From contig NC_054538.1 of NCBI RefSeq assembly GCF_017654505.1, positions 23,105,783 to 23,169,782 on the forward strand: a DNA stretch of 64,000 bases, written 5' to 3'. The stretch is from Polyodon spathula. Its lineage: Eukaryota; Chordata; Actinopteri; Acipenseriformes; Polyodontidae. The position numbers were made by a program, and so were the translations under genes. Shown in pieces: positions 1-11,214 of the stretch (position 1 is its first letter; every line of letters begins with the position of its first letter). Below the pieces are notes generated by a model. The model saw only the letters and a list, made by a program, of their open reading frames with translations. It was not told the origin of the DNA and did not search any database.

Positions 1-87
1 CAAAGTTAATGCCAGTATGAATGTTAAAACTTATCATGTTGAGGTAAGTTAAATTGATTCTCATATAGCGTTTGATAGCTATTTTTA

Positions 88-149
88 AACAACAACAACA
101 ACAACAACAACAATAATAATAATAATAATAATAAAAATAATAATAATAT
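88..149. repeat. (AAC)n-(AAT)n compound microsatellite
   Basis: Uninterrupted AAC units pass into AAT units. The poly-leucine reading frame across it on the minus strand is a by-product of the repeat and not a gene. Confidence 0.95.
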
Positions 150-2617
150 TTCCTTCTTTGAATTGTTAATTTGTGTACAGATATGGCTGACAGATGACAA
201 GGGTGTTGGGACTACATTTTTTTGTTTTTTCTTTCTGAATGGCAGTTGCACTCATGCTGCAGAACACTGCACTGTGCTGTTCACTAGCTATAATTTGATT
301 TATATTAAAATACATCCTCTTGTTATACAGTTTTTACAGATGTTTTAAAACACATTAATTACTTTTACTATAGCCTCACCTGTTTGTTTGGAACCACCTA
401 GCAACAATCGCCGCGCATGTGACGTCACACTAAAGAAGCGTATTGACCGCTCGTGGCTGTTCTAGGCATGCGTATAAACGTGGTCTTTCTAGTATTAAAT
501 TGACTTTTTCCTGTTCAGGTCTGTGTGTGCTATATTAAATGGGGAAAACATTAAACTTAAAAATGGGTTATTAGACAAGATAACAAAGGAAAGCAAATTC
601 CGTGTTAGACACAGAAGAATACATATGGATCACGCACAAGGTTTCCACTTCTGTGCTGGATACTTACTTTTAAATATTGCACTAAACCCAAAGTCAATAT
701 TGCTATGTGTGCCCTGTTTGACCGCTGTTCTTGTACCAAATTATATTTTGGGCCTGGATAAATGCTTATGGGTGCATATTAGCAAATAAGAAGCTGGGAT
801 GTGAATAAGGTATGCAAATGAGCAGCTGGTCGAATAAGCCAACTTCAACATTGTGTTAATGTGGTAATAAATACATTGCAGACATTTAAGAGGCTGTGTG
901 TGTGATCTAGTGATTAAAGAAAAGAATTTCCAAAGTATAATTTGACACATTCTGTTCTACCCTCGAAAATAATTCAAACTATTCTCACTTTGACCCGAAA
1001 GGGTGGTCAGATCTTGTTCTGGTATTTGTTTTTATTCGGGCTGGCTTTGGGTAAAGTAACTTGTCTGCAAAAATGGAATAATATTTCATTTTCTAAAAAT
1101 GTCAATGAATGATCCTCAAGGCATAGAGTCGACCTGATCCTAATGGGGTCGTATTTCGGCTTGGGAACATAACATAAAATGAAAAAAAAAAAAGGTTTAC
1201 ACGATTAAAAAATAATTTATTTCAGAAGGTATTAGACTACAGTCTTCATCTGTGTAGAGAAAAAAAAAAGCCTCCTGAAATAAATGATACACAATTCATT
1301 TAAATCTTTTGTGTACATCCAAAACAAAAGTTTTCATTAATTTTCATTTTTGTACACTGCAATTATACCTCTTTTCAAACCTTTAACTCCCACAATGTTT
1401 TCGATCATGTTTGCTTGTTTTATATTGTGCTGATTAAATAAGTGATTGGAATGGAAATAAGAATTTTCCCTCGTATTTGCATTTGCATTTTGACTCATTT
1501 TTCAGCTGGTTTGGTACAATCTTCGATTGTGTTTACATGGCATTTGTTAATAAAATTGAACCCGAAGTATTATTTTGGCGAATAAAACCACTTAAGTGCT
1601 CAGTACTTATTGATTTAGAACTGAAGAAAATGATGCATGAAATGTGATCCCCAAGTAGATAAAATGGAAGATCACATTAAAAATAAGGCAGAATTCTGCA
1701 GATTTTGCCATTTCCACTGAAAATGAAATACCTTTCGAAAATCGGGCCGAGTATGTTTTAATCCACAAAATATGTAAATTTGACTTAAAAAATACAGGCA
1801 TTGTTCTGCAGTGCTCTGTTGTTACAGATTCTGACCCTTGCAGGTGAGAGGAAGATAAAAGCGCAATAACTCCTTGCTTCTTTGTACAAATGCTCTCTGG
1901 AGAATTGCAGGGATGCTTTTCAGCCTTTTGCACTGAAAACCAATGTTGGTTTGCTCTGAGGAAATGGGTATAATAAAGATGTATGGCTTTATATATGAAG
2001 GATATAATGCAAATATTTTCAAAGGAATGTTTCAAGGGCATATAGTGTGTTTATTTGCAATTCTTTGTGAGTCTGTTAAAGTTGTTTTATTTTACATTTA
2101 TGTGTTTGTGTTTACACTTACACCTGTTGCTAAATCGAAATTTTAGATTTAAACCTGAACCATAACAAAATCTAAACCAGATATGAAATTACAGAAATGT
2201 CCTAAATAATGTAACACACAGTCATGCTTTTTTGGGTACATTTCAAACTTTTATGAATAATAAAAATAAAATAAAATCATTAAGTTGACAATCAAATAAA
2301 ACATATGCTAATGTTGTACATGACAACATTTACAATAAACTTAAGTGAAAGTGATTGATGATCTGCTGTTAAAACTATTATTGCTTAAATACTGGGAATC
2401 TGCAAAAGCACTTCTTGTGAAAAGGCCCTTAGGCACATTTACTTCATCCCAGAAGGTTCATTAAACGAGAACTGATTTAATGAATGTTCTGAATATTACA
2501 AATGAATGGTGAGATTTTTGTTTATTTGTACTATATTTAGTGTAATGTTTTATTTAGTATTTGTGCTGTATGTAAATGTCAAGTACATTCTGATAAGAAA
2601 GTAAATATGAGGTAAGG
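150..2617. other. Intergenic DNA, no gene recognised
   Basis: AT-rich sequence without a convincing coding segment. The longest open frame (minus strand, about 1607-2041, 144 codons) has no recognisable domain. Positions about 957-1000 resemble, in inverse orientation, the centre of the fold-back repeat at 22513-23045 (shared stretch ACCC-CGA-AATAATTCAAACT), so a decayed copy of that repeat may lie here. Short A-runs occur near 1183 and 1261. Confidence 0.6.
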
Positions 2618-2753
2618 GAACCTTAAAGGAAGTAGTGGGGTTGTGAAAATATAACATTACACGTCCCCACGTGTTGCTATAACTGTTAAAATAATGTACC
2701 TGTCATTTGTCTTTTCACTGTTAACCTCTTGACAATTCTAATTTTAAAGTCTG
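2618..2753. mobile_element. Fold-back MITE family 1, copy 1, left part
   Basis: The segment from about 2632 to 2753 is the inverse complement of 3440-3595 with scattered mismatches, so it is the left arm of an element with very long terminal inverted repeats. Arms share GAAGTAGT, the ACGTCCCCACGTG-like core and an AAGTCTGT inner end. A second copy is at 21548-22045. The arm is cut off at 2753 by a solo LTR. No coding capacity. The superfamily is not determined because target duplications are unclear. Confidence 0.8.
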
Positions 2754-3217
2754 TGTCGTGGGGGTCTGTAACGACCAAGCAACACTGACTTTCACACAAC
2801 AAAGACTTGAGGAAAAGACAAGTACACGCCAGTTTGTACAAAAAAGGTGAAAGGGAAACTATTTGCAGGTAACTCCACTGTGCATATGAATAGCCACCAT
2901 ACTTAAAACAGAAGCATAACAGAGGTTCTTGTTCAGTATTTTAGATCAGCGTGCAGAAACCAACAGCTTAAGGCACCAAATCCCTCTCCCTTTTATACCA
3001 TCCCCACCTACAGGTAACCATTTAAAGGGGTACAGTCCCAGCAGAAAGTTCTATGCTCCATAAATCAATTACACATACATCCAAAAGAGAACATCAATAC
3101 AATAACTCCCACAATGTATACATATATTCACTACACAATAGATATAAATCACAGGTCACTTTAGACACATTTACAATATACAGTAAAAGTAATATACAGT
3201 AATAGTTCACCTTCACA
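2754..3217 (-). mobile_element. Solo LTR inserted in fold-back MITE
   Basis: The 464-bp insert begins TGTCG and ends TTCACA (TG...CA ends, as in retroviral-type LTRs) and is flanked by a perfect 5-bp direct repeat GTCTG (2749-2753 and 3218-3222). Removing it and one GTCTG joins the two MITE parts as in the second copy. Read on the minus strand it carries a TATA box (TATAAAAGGG at about 2990-2999), supporting minus orientation. No internal retroelement genes remain, so it is a solo LTR formed by LTR-LTR recombination. Gypsy or ERV class not decided. Confidence 0.75.
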
Positions 3218-3600
3218 GTCTGTTTCAAATCTCTTTTCAAAATGGCCACTTTAGTACACTGGGGTTTGAAATCTGTCCTCTAAAACATAATATGAAGAGC
3301 GATTGAAAAAAAAAAATAACATAACAACAAGCAGTGCTCTGGCTTTTCTTTTCCATACCACGTCATAGATTATTGCTGTGTTACAGTTTGACAATGTGAG
3401 CATCAGTGCATTGGGATAGAGCGGCCATTTTGAAAAGAGCTTTCAAACAGACTTTAAAGTTATAAGTATAAAAAGTTGTCAGGATATTAACAATGAAAAG
3501 AAAAATTACAGGTACATTATTTAAACAGTTGTAGCAGCAAATGGGGATGTGTAACGTGGTATTTTTCAGAACCCTACTACTTACTCCATAGATAAAATAT
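3218..3600. mobile_element. Fold-back MITE family 1, copy 1, right part
   Basis: Contains the internal region, with two oppositely oriented CAAAATGG/CCATTTTG motifs near 3240 and 3424, and the right arm (3440-3595) that pairs with 2632-2753. The internal part aligns by eye with 21680-21900 of the second copy. Confidence 0.8.
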
Positions 3601-4106
3601 ATAAAATGACATCTGACTTATACTTTAAAAATATTTTTTATTAATCCAAAATGTGATGAAAAATGCTTTGTTGAAAATAGTAAAATTACTTACCGGTACC
3701 TGCTTGTAATTTACAAGTCGTTCTTCAATGGTTTTGATTGTGAGCTAATTTTGCCCTGCTCAATTTTCTGAGCTTTTGCTTCAAAATACTATTTACAAAA
3801 GGCTTTTTAACTTAGACAACTTGCTTAGTGCATCTCATCATCTTAGTGCTTTCAATCCAAAAGAGGAGCAAAGGAGTCCATATAGTTCCATTATTTTACA
3901 TCTAGTTCTGGTTGGTGTAGAGTGAAAAGCAAGCTATAAAACAGATCAGTGTATATCGGTGTGGACTACACAATGATTTTCTATTCTGTTGATAATTTAC
4001 AAACTGCTTTTAAAGGCGTTTCCAAAATTAGTTCTATAAGATGATAGATGGAGGCTGGGATGTGTTATTAAAAATTAGAAAACGATTCAGTATCATCAGC
4101 CAATCA
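3601..4106. other. Intergenic DNA, nothing recognised
   Basis: AT-rich sequence with no coding segment or repeat I can name. Confidence 0.6.
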
Positions 4107-4220
4107 GCTTCCAGATATACAGTAGATGCCTGCTTGAACGTCACTGTATCAGCTGTGAGTCACATTTAAAATCAATCCGCAGTACTGGCTTTTTCATTTT
4201 GACTCGCTGTATTGAAAGCT
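4107..4220. repeat. Dispersed repeat, copy 1
   Basis: Shares ordered blocks with 12766-12893: CTTCCAG, ACAGTAGATGCC, TTGAAC, TTTAAAATCAATC, TGGCTTTTTC and TTTTGACT followed by a GCTGTATT end. The similarity stops close to the start of the DIRS fragment, so it may be an older host repeat or part of a SINE-like family. No Pol III boxes were identified. Confidence 0.6.
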
Positions 4221-4232
4221 CGGTTGCATAAA

Positions 4233-4348
4233 TAACAGCCTTTTTGTTAGCCATTACCTCTGCTAAACAGGCTAGTAAGCTAGAGACTCTGTCAGTGCAC
4301 AGCTCCTGTATGTTTGGGATAATGGAAACAGGATGTCGTTACACACGA
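4233..4348 (+). pseudogene. DIRS-like tyrosine recombinase, N-terminal fragment
   Basis: Translates in one frame as AFLLAITSAKQASKLETLSV and on to a Tyr-Thr-Arg at the LTR junction. This matches the first conserved box of tyrosine recombinases in DIRS retrotransposons, where SARRVGEL-like residues normally carry the first catalytic Arg. Here the box reads SAKQASKL, so that Arg is lost. The fragment continues after the solo LTR at 5741. The upstream reverse transcriptase and RNase H parts of a DIRS element are not found. Family assignment rests on motif recognition and is fairly secure. Confidence 0.7.
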
Positions 4349-5740
4349 TGTCAAGGAAATTCATGGTTAAATTAATTTTATTATAAGAATTTTCCAGATA
4401 TTTAATTCAGACTCTTGTCTGTGTGCCATGCTATGGGGACTGGGTTGTTAACACCAATTCTAGAACATTCTTAACCAGAACTACTTCAAAACTTGTTGAT
4501 AAGGCACAGGCTACAAACTGTGTTAACTCTTTGAAGCTTGCCTTCCAAAATGCTATCTGATTGTCTGGCCTCCTAAGGTGTCAGGAAACTTACCAAGGGA
4601 AGTTATAGTTACTATGCAGATGTACCATTATTGTGTTAAAAGTTAGTTAAAATGCAAAGAGTATCAATTTTTAATTACATAACTTGTAGACACAAGTTTA
4701 ATAGTTATTATAAGTAAGTTTTCCAATAAACCTGAAGGGTTTATTGTGTTTTAAATTAATATTATAAACTAATAAGGTATTTTTGAATATTATGATGTGT
4801 TTTATATGCTTGTAATCATAATGTTGTATAGAGAATGAAAGTGAAATGCATATGCTTCTCTAATGAATGTAACTAAATTATATTGTTAAATTATAAGTTA
4901 TATTGAATAGGAAGTTTAAATGATCAATGTAAAATCCTTTGATAATGAAATAGGTGGATACATTGCATTTCTAACACACCCTTTTTGTATGACATGCAAC
5001 TGTCTATCAAATACTGTGAACCAAAGGAAGGACCAACAAGGATTTGTTTACACTACAAGGGAATGCCTATACATCATGCTATTTAAACTCAAAACAAGGA
5101 TTTTTATTCTCTGGGCTCTCTCTGGATTCGCTCTTGCTCTCAACTCATCAAACTCTGAAGTTCTTCAATGAAGATGCAATTATGTAATCTTCAAAGCTGT
5201 CCCAGAGAAAATGTGCTCCATCCGGAACGACGAAACTTTTGCCTACAGACTTCAAGGAGATACCGTACTGCGCTGCTGCACATCTAACTTCCATAGAGAG
5301 GACAACTGTGTTAAGACTTTGTTTTAAACATTGCACCAACAGAATAAGTATCTAACTTATATTGTGTGTTTACAAGTAACTGAACTGAAGCCATGCTATT
5401 GAAATCATCACAATACGTAATGTGCGTCTATTCAACTAGATGCTGAACATTGTACATGCGATCTGAGCCACGTGGAAGCTGACGCATGTATATGTAATGC
5501 GTGACTCAACCAAACAATGCACGATGAACTATTAAAACTGTTTCATAATATTAATTGTTAATCTTTTCATCATGAATCTAGGGATAATTAAGCCAGAATC
5601 GTTAGTTCTTATTGAGGTATCGTGTTCATTATGGTTAATAATAATACATTATGAGCTACACTGTTTTTTTTTTTAATGGTAATTGACAAGAACACAGTTG
5701 TGACATAAATCCTAGATATACAACGTAAATATGCATGACA
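4349..5740. mobile_element. Solo LTR, 1.4-kb family, copy A
   Basis: The 1,392-bp block begins TGTCA and ends TGACA and is the inverse complement of 33516-35150 along nearly its whole length. It lacks about 240 bp present in that copy (opposite roughly 33720-33960). Flanks ACGA (4345-4348) and ATGA (5741-5744) look like a 4-bp target duplication with one mismatch. Removing the insert joins the two halves of the DIRS recombinase (…RYTR to …NPIFLPKVV). The short open frames inside (for example minus strand 5148-5339) are not conserved in copy B. Terminal dinucleotides, length and duplication suggest an LTR; orientation is not settled. Confidence 0.7.
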
Positions 5741-6209
5741 ATGAACCCCATTTTCCTTCCTAAGGTGGTTGTGGCTTTCCACTTGAATCAGTCATTGGAA
5801 CTAGAGGCTTTCTATTTCCCTTCTTTATCTTTGGAGGAGGATCAAAGATTGAATTTCCTCTGCCCGGTTCAGGCATTGAGATGTTATGTGGATAGAACGA
5901 GAGCACTGCATCCGTCTGACCAGCTCTTCATTTATCATAGGGAAAGGACCCTGGGTCAAGCCCTCTCAAAGCAGCGAATGTCCCACTGGACAGTTTCAAC
6001 TGCATATACTAATGCCGGCCTAACCCCACCAGAGCAGTGGCTACGTCATGGCCCTCTTTAGAGGTGCCTTGTTGACTGATATCTGTACTGCAGCTAGCTG
6101 GGCTACTCCTCTTACATTCACCAGGTTCTACCAACTCAGTGTGGTAGATCTCTCCATGCCTTTAGGCACAAGGGTCCTTGAGGTTGTACGCTCACACCAC
6201 AAAGATTAG
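5741..6209 (+). pseudogene. DIRS-like tyrosine recombinase, C-terminal fragment
   Basis: Continues the 4233-4348 fragment. It carries FLPKVVVAFHLNQSLELEAF, then CPVQALRCYVDRT and the SDQLF...LSKQRMSHW block typical of DIRS recombinases, in the frame ending at 6061. The family's terminal block (ALLTDICTAASWATPLTFTRFYQ) follows in another frame and ends at the stop at 6207-6209. A deletion or frameshift near 6030-6045 removed the region where the catalytic His-x-x-Arg should be. DIRS elements integrate with this enzyme instead of a DDE integrase. Inactive relic. Confidence 0.8.
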
Positions 6210-6277
6210 TTTGTTGGTAACGAGACGTCCCTCATCTGCAAAGTATAGGTTGTTGGCCGTCTTCGAATTGAAAGGGA

Positions 6278-6505
6278 ACAATAGGTTATGGGTGTAACCC
6301 TGGTCCCTGAAAGAGAAGACAACCAACAAACCTTGCGAGGTGGTAGGCGGGACTGAGAACGTCACTCCCCAGAGGGGCCTATCGGCAGCTCTGACATAAA
6401 ATACTCAGTAAATACCTGACCCTGTGGCAGGCATATCACAAAAGTATTGGTTGTTGGTCGTCTTCTCGTTCAGGAAACCGTGGTTTCATCCACAACCTAT
6501 TGTTA
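6278..6505. repeat. Inverted arms downstream of the DIRS recombinase
   Basis: The segment 6278-6335 (ACAATAGGTTATGGGTGTAA … GAAGACAACCAACAA) is the inverse complement of 6444-6505 with a few mismatches, separated by about 108 bp. DIRS elements carry inverted terminal repeats and an internal complementary region just 3' of the recombinase, so these arms fit the 3' structure of the same element. No protein is encoded. Confidence 0.7.
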
Positions 6506-6525
6506 TTGCCTTTTAGTCATCGATG

Positions 6526-6536
6526 ATAATAATAAC

Positions 6537-6570
<34 letters not shown>

Positions 6571-6605
6571 TTATAATAATAATTATTATAATATAATATT
6601 TATTA
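6526..6605. repeat. (AAT)n microsatellite
   Basis: AAT units with a short palindromic TTATAATAATAATTATTATAA end. Confidence 0.9.
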
Positions 6606-6989
6606 CTTAAAAATGATATCTGTCTTAATGACAAAAATTGTATGTGTGTTTTATTCCCCCCCCCCCCCCCCCAATGGAAATTTGACAAATCTGCACCCTG
6701 TGAACGTGGTCTTGAAATCTAAATGCTATCTTAATGTTGCATACAGTGCATTTTTAAACATACGCTGGCGGTGCACCACAGTTAAGTTTATTAGAATAAA
6801 CTATGATGGGCTACTGTTTTATTTTCTCTACTGGCTAGTGGAGAAAATGCGTTTACAACCATATTGGGGTAAATTGGAGATAGGAAAAGTGTTGTTGGAA
6901 TACAGTAAAACATGTTTTACTACTGCTGGGAGCTCAAGGGGACCTCAAGCCATCTGCCTTTCTGCCTTTTTTTCTGTCACCGGCCACCA

Positions 6990-6991
<2 letters not shown>
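6606..6991. other. No gene; C-tract at 6655-6672
   Basis: Contains a run of 17-18 cytosines. The open frame on the plus strand (6613-6993) has no recognisable domain and runs through the C-tract. Confidence 0.6.

Positions 6992-7079
<88 letters not shown>
6992..7079. repeat. (TA)n microsatellite
   Basis: About 43 TA units without interruption. Confidence 0.97.
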
Positions 7080-7082
<3 letters not shown>

Positions 7083-7476
7083 ATGGCTTGGAAAAATAAC
7101 AACCTATGATTGGTTAAACAGCATCACATGACCTGTTTCTGTTTGGAAGACCAAAGAGAATGTTAAAGGCTGTATTCTTCATTATCATAGGAATAAATGC
7201 TATGGAGCAAAATGAGCATATTTGCACGATAGCAAGTGAAGTGCATATTGGCACACAAAAAAGAAAGCACAGCAAAATCTGTCAAAGTCAGCCTATATAT
7301 CTTAACAGCAACCAACATTGAAAACAGGTCAGGTGGCAACCCCAATGGTAATGTTTTCCCAAATGCCTACAAAAATACAAAGCAATAACATATTCATTTC
7401 TTTGACTAGCTAATTTTGGCAGCTGCATTGCATAATTGTTCCAAATAACATTTACAAATGAAAATCAATGCCCAAC
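7080..7476. other. No gene recognised
   Basis: Unremarkable AT-rich DNA between the TA array and the solo LTR. Confidence 0.6.
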
Positions 7477-8174
7477 TGTGAACGAATGGTTTGCAGTGTG
7501 CCGGTGTACAGGTGATGCAAGTGCTCCAAACAACAACAGATACAAAGTTCAAGTTTTATTTCTTTCTGTCTTTTGAGACTGGTTAAATAATAATACTGGC
7601 TCAACACAATGATGTGTATCGCCAACATTTAAATCACGGGTTTCAGTCCCAAAATAATAACAAGAATAACACACAACACAGAGACAGTCACTTCTCCTGA
7701 TAATGTGTGCTCTTAGTGCAGGTGCGGTGCAAAGCAAGTATAGTAACAGTGGTGCAGTGTAGTCCGGGTTTACTGCTGGCTGGTTTGTCTAACAATGACA
7801 AACACAGACAGATAGCAAACAAACAAAACACTTAACACTCACGATACGTTTCTTATGTCTCAATTTAGTTTTTAATAACCACAACAAATGAACAGATTAC
7901 ATCGTCACATCCCCTAATATACCTTCAGTCACGCCCCCTGCGATAGCTAGTTCAATTGCGTCTTCTCCAGTCCACGACTGACACTTTGCGTAACATATTA
8001 GGGTGATGACGTCTGGCATTGTAACCCCGCCCCCTTCCTGGATAGCTGGCTTCCAACTTACCCTGGAATGAACTGCCGAACCATCCTTTCCAGGGGAACA
8101 TGGTTCCTTCTACACAGCACTCTCACATGTCAGGAGGGAAACTGTTGAGTAGAATTCATTCGCTCTTTGTCACA
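7477..8174 (-). mobile_element. Solo LTR, 0.7-kb family, copy 1
   Basis: On the minus strand the 698-bp block begins TGTGACAAAGAGCGAATGAA and ends GTTCACA. It is homologous along its length to the plus-strand block 28522-29256 (shared GGCAGTTCATYCCAGGG, TTGAACTAGCTATCG, CACCGCACCTGCAC, GGGACTG.AACCC). Flanks CCAAC (7472-7476) and GCAAC (8175-8179) are a 5-bp duplication with one mismatch. A minus-strand AATAAA lies near 7558. No internal genes, so a solo LTR of a Gypsy-like or endogenous retroviral family. Old copy; no coding content. Confidence 0.8.
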
Positions 8175-8179
8175 GCAAC

Positions 8180-9920
8180 ATAATGAAAAAGACATGCATA
8201 TTCATTTCCAATTTTATAGATTTTTTAAAAATAGGTTTTTATAGATTTTGACTTCAGTGACGGTTAAACATGTGTGACACATATCTGATTATTTCATTTT
8301 GGCCTGTTGAATGTTTTTCAGGGAACACAAAAAAGATACAATATCAAAATACATATCTGAAAGGACTGTGTTTTAAAATAAGTAAGCCATTTAGATATAC
8401 TATAATTAAATATAATGACTACCCATGCACAGAACTGCATACAACATAAAAGGCTATGCAATTTAGCAACAGATTAAAAAAAAAAAAAAAAAATTTCCAG
8501 AATGAAAACAGTATCCAAAATCAGTATTCGAAATGACAGAATATAGCGCTCGATAAGGCCCTAATGTCACAGTTCACTTGCAAATGAAGATGCACAAAAA
8601 CAACTAAAGATCACAGATTAAAAAACTGTTACATTATCATAGCTTGCTTTGTTTTTGCTACATTTTCGTCAGGTGAAACTAGAAGAAGCGTTGTGTAACT
8701 GCACAATAAAAACCAACTGATTTGGCATGCAGAGAGAAATAAAAAAAAAAAAACACGGATTGTAACGGATATTCAAATAAATTGAAGAGATTCTGGGCCA
8801 ATCTAGATTTGCCCGACTGGATGCAGGCAAGTACGGAAAAGAAGGTAACGTCAGGATTCGCCCAGAAGCCCTGGTGGTGTAAAAATATGTGTATGGCTTC
8901 TTAAAGCCTCAGTAACTCACACATATCTCACACATATACAGTACCAAAGTGATAATTACATGGTACATCAAGGGTATGAGGAGAGAAAAGTTGTATAAAT
9001 CAAAAGATAAATTACTAGATAGTTAAGCTATTTAGACTAGTGAGCACAACAATTGTCTCCTAGTACTGTATAGTTATAAGATTTCCTTTTATTTAAAAAA
9101 AGTTACAGTATGTACTGTTTCCACTCTGAGTTTGATTTCAACAATAGGCTATATAATATTCTGTAAACAGGAGATTTTGTTACATTTGCTTACTGAAACT
9201 ATTACCACAAAACATCAGGATTCCTTACAAAATAGAGTGACAGAGAGATTCCACTTGTCATATAATGGTTTATATAGAAGGCACTTATTTTACTATGCAC
9301 CACTTTTTTAGACAGTATTTACTGTGATACAGTGAGTTGTGTATTTTGGTGATTGAACTGTTTAGCTGGAGTGGTTATTTGAAGCACCTTGCTATTTAGC
9401 TTCTGTATTACTATAGTAATTTGTTAAGTTGACTGTTTTTTTTTTTTTTAAAATGACGTTACCAAGGAATAAGGGGTTATTTGAATATATTGTAGTTGTT
9501 TTAGTTTAATTATCTGGTCGCTATACTGCATATTTAACATTGAATGGTGTCCCCCTTCTACTAAATCTTAAATAAAAATGTTTCTAGTTTAGAAGATACG
9601 TCAACAAGATTTCCTGTCAGGCACATGGATCAATAATAAAAATGTGGTGCCAAGTGCTGCCTTTTATATCTACCTTCAAGAAAGGATACCTATCAGTGAC
9701 ATACTCACTGTGAATAAAGTATGAGTCACGACACTGGATCTCAGTGTAAGCGAGCATCCAATTATTTTTCTTTTCAGACACCCTTTTCTGTTTCCTGATG
9801 GCACATCAGTATTGCAGCTCTGTGATCTATTGGGTGTAGGTTGGATCAAGATAGATATGACCGTTCTCTTTAAATGGGGCACTGTTTGCAGCATGGAAAG
9901 AAGATGTATTACTGGCCTGG

Positions 9921-9922
<2 letters not shown>
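8180..9922. other. Intergenic DNA, no gene recognised
   Basis: AT-rich with A/T homopolymers near 8476, 8741 and 9437. No coding segment or named repeat seen. Confidence 0.6.

Positions 9923-10000
<78 letters not shown>
9923..10000. repeat. (TA)n microsatellite
   Basis: About 39 uninterrupted TA units. Confidence 0.97.
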
Positions 10001-10002
<2 letters not shown>

Positions 10003-10494
10003 CTACAACATATGGTAAGCACAGTCCATTATAAATGATTACCATCAACAATATAGTACGGCTAGAGCAAGTACATAATTCCTTAGAACCTTAAGATGGG
10101 GAAACAGTGTAGCAGACAGGGCAGCATGACCGCAATCCCTGCTGTTGGCTGACCCATGTCAGCGGTAATCTAAATCAAAGTGGCAGCCACAGAAAAGTTG
10201 GACAGAGCCCTTTTAACATTGGTGGCCACATAGTTAGAGCAGGAGATCTAAAAATAAAGATAGTCCATCAGTGCCAGCCTATACAAGTGGTGTTTCAGAG
10301 TAGTTTGCAAGAATTTGATGCATGAATAATGATTTTTTTTTTTTTTTTTTTTTGCAAAGTCTTTCTAGTGTGATTTGTTTTGTGTAGTCTGGATTATTCC
10401 ACCTCCATAATGTGTTTCTTTCTTTAGCACCAGATGACAAATGGCAGAGGGGTCATTTTTCTATATTGTCTATCAACTTTTATGTATTTGTTTG
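10001..10494. other. No gene recognised; T-run near 10332
   Basis: The stretch 10090-10290 is less AT-rich than its surroundings and may be an unrecognised repeat; I could not place it. Confidence 0.5.
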
Positions 10495-10496
10495 TA

Positions 10497-11212
10497 CAGT
10501 AGTCTCTGTATATAGGAACACCTCCGAAGAGAACATTTCGCCTAAAGGAACACCCTTGTGGTGAAACAGATATTTCCCATTGTAAATGCTCCAGCTACAG
10601 GAACAGGAACTTCGCTTAAAAGAACACCTTATTGGCACCGATAGGGATTCGTTCACAAGGAATACAGTACTGTTTTGTAACCTGATAACTCATCATCATC
10701 AACATTTAATTTAAATGGTTTACTACATTTTTCTAGAACCACTGTCATATCATTCCTCGTTTTATAATCTGATTTCCACGAGTGCACCTCATTGCTACAA
10801 TATTGCATGTAAACAAATGGCGAAATGGGCGCTGTTTCTCTTGCTACAAAAAAGATGGAGATTGTTCAAGCTCTTTATAAAAAATGTGAATCAGACACAA
10901 GCCGCTCAGCAATTTGGTGTTTCCCGTTCTAGTGAGTTCACCATCCCAATAAATAATGTGCATGTCTTGTATATTGCTGCTGTATTTTTTTATGTGTTAT
11001 AGTTTATTAACACATGCCTACTGGTTTTCTTTTACTTATTAAGTTAATTTCATATGTTGATGCATGTGTGTCATGAAAAGTAATGCATATGCATTTATTT
11101 ATTTATTGATTCTCATTGGTGACTGGTGGTCAACTCTATCTTAGAGAACACTTCGGCTATAAGAACACTTTGCTTGCTTCCCGAGGGGTGTTCTCTTAGC
11201 CGGAGACTACGA
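10497..11212 (+). mobile_element. Tigger/pogo-like transposon remnant
   Basis: Ends read CAGTAGTCTC on the left and, inverted from the right, TCGTAGTCTC; both are flanked by TA (10495-10496 and 11213-11214). AGGAACACC/GGTGTTCT subterminal repeats recur inward. Around 10850-10940 the plus strand encodes KNVNQTQAAQQFGVSRSS, the helix-turn-helix of Tigger/pogo transposases (CENP-B-like), without start or DDE domain. At 716 bp it is an internally deleted copy of a 2-3-kb autonomous family. Confidence 0.75.
10850..10940 (+). pseudogene. Tigger/pogo transposase HTH fragment
   Basis: About 30 codons encode NVNQTQAAQQFGVSRSS, matching the pogo-type DNA-binding helix-turn-helix in which a QxxxAxxFGVSRST pattern recognises terminal repeats. 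The upstream frame is open to 10715 but only this part resembles the family. Beyond SRSS the frame diverges and no DDE domain remains. Confidence 0.65.
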
Positions 11213-11214
11213 TA

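Noticed and set aside
1607..2041. 144-codon open frame on the minus strand
   Set aside because: No recognisable domain, AT-rich composition, no neighbouring exon or splice context; consistent with chance.
5148..5339. 63-codon minus-strand open frame
   Set aside because: Inside the 1.4-kb LTR; the homologous part of the second copy does not keep the frame.
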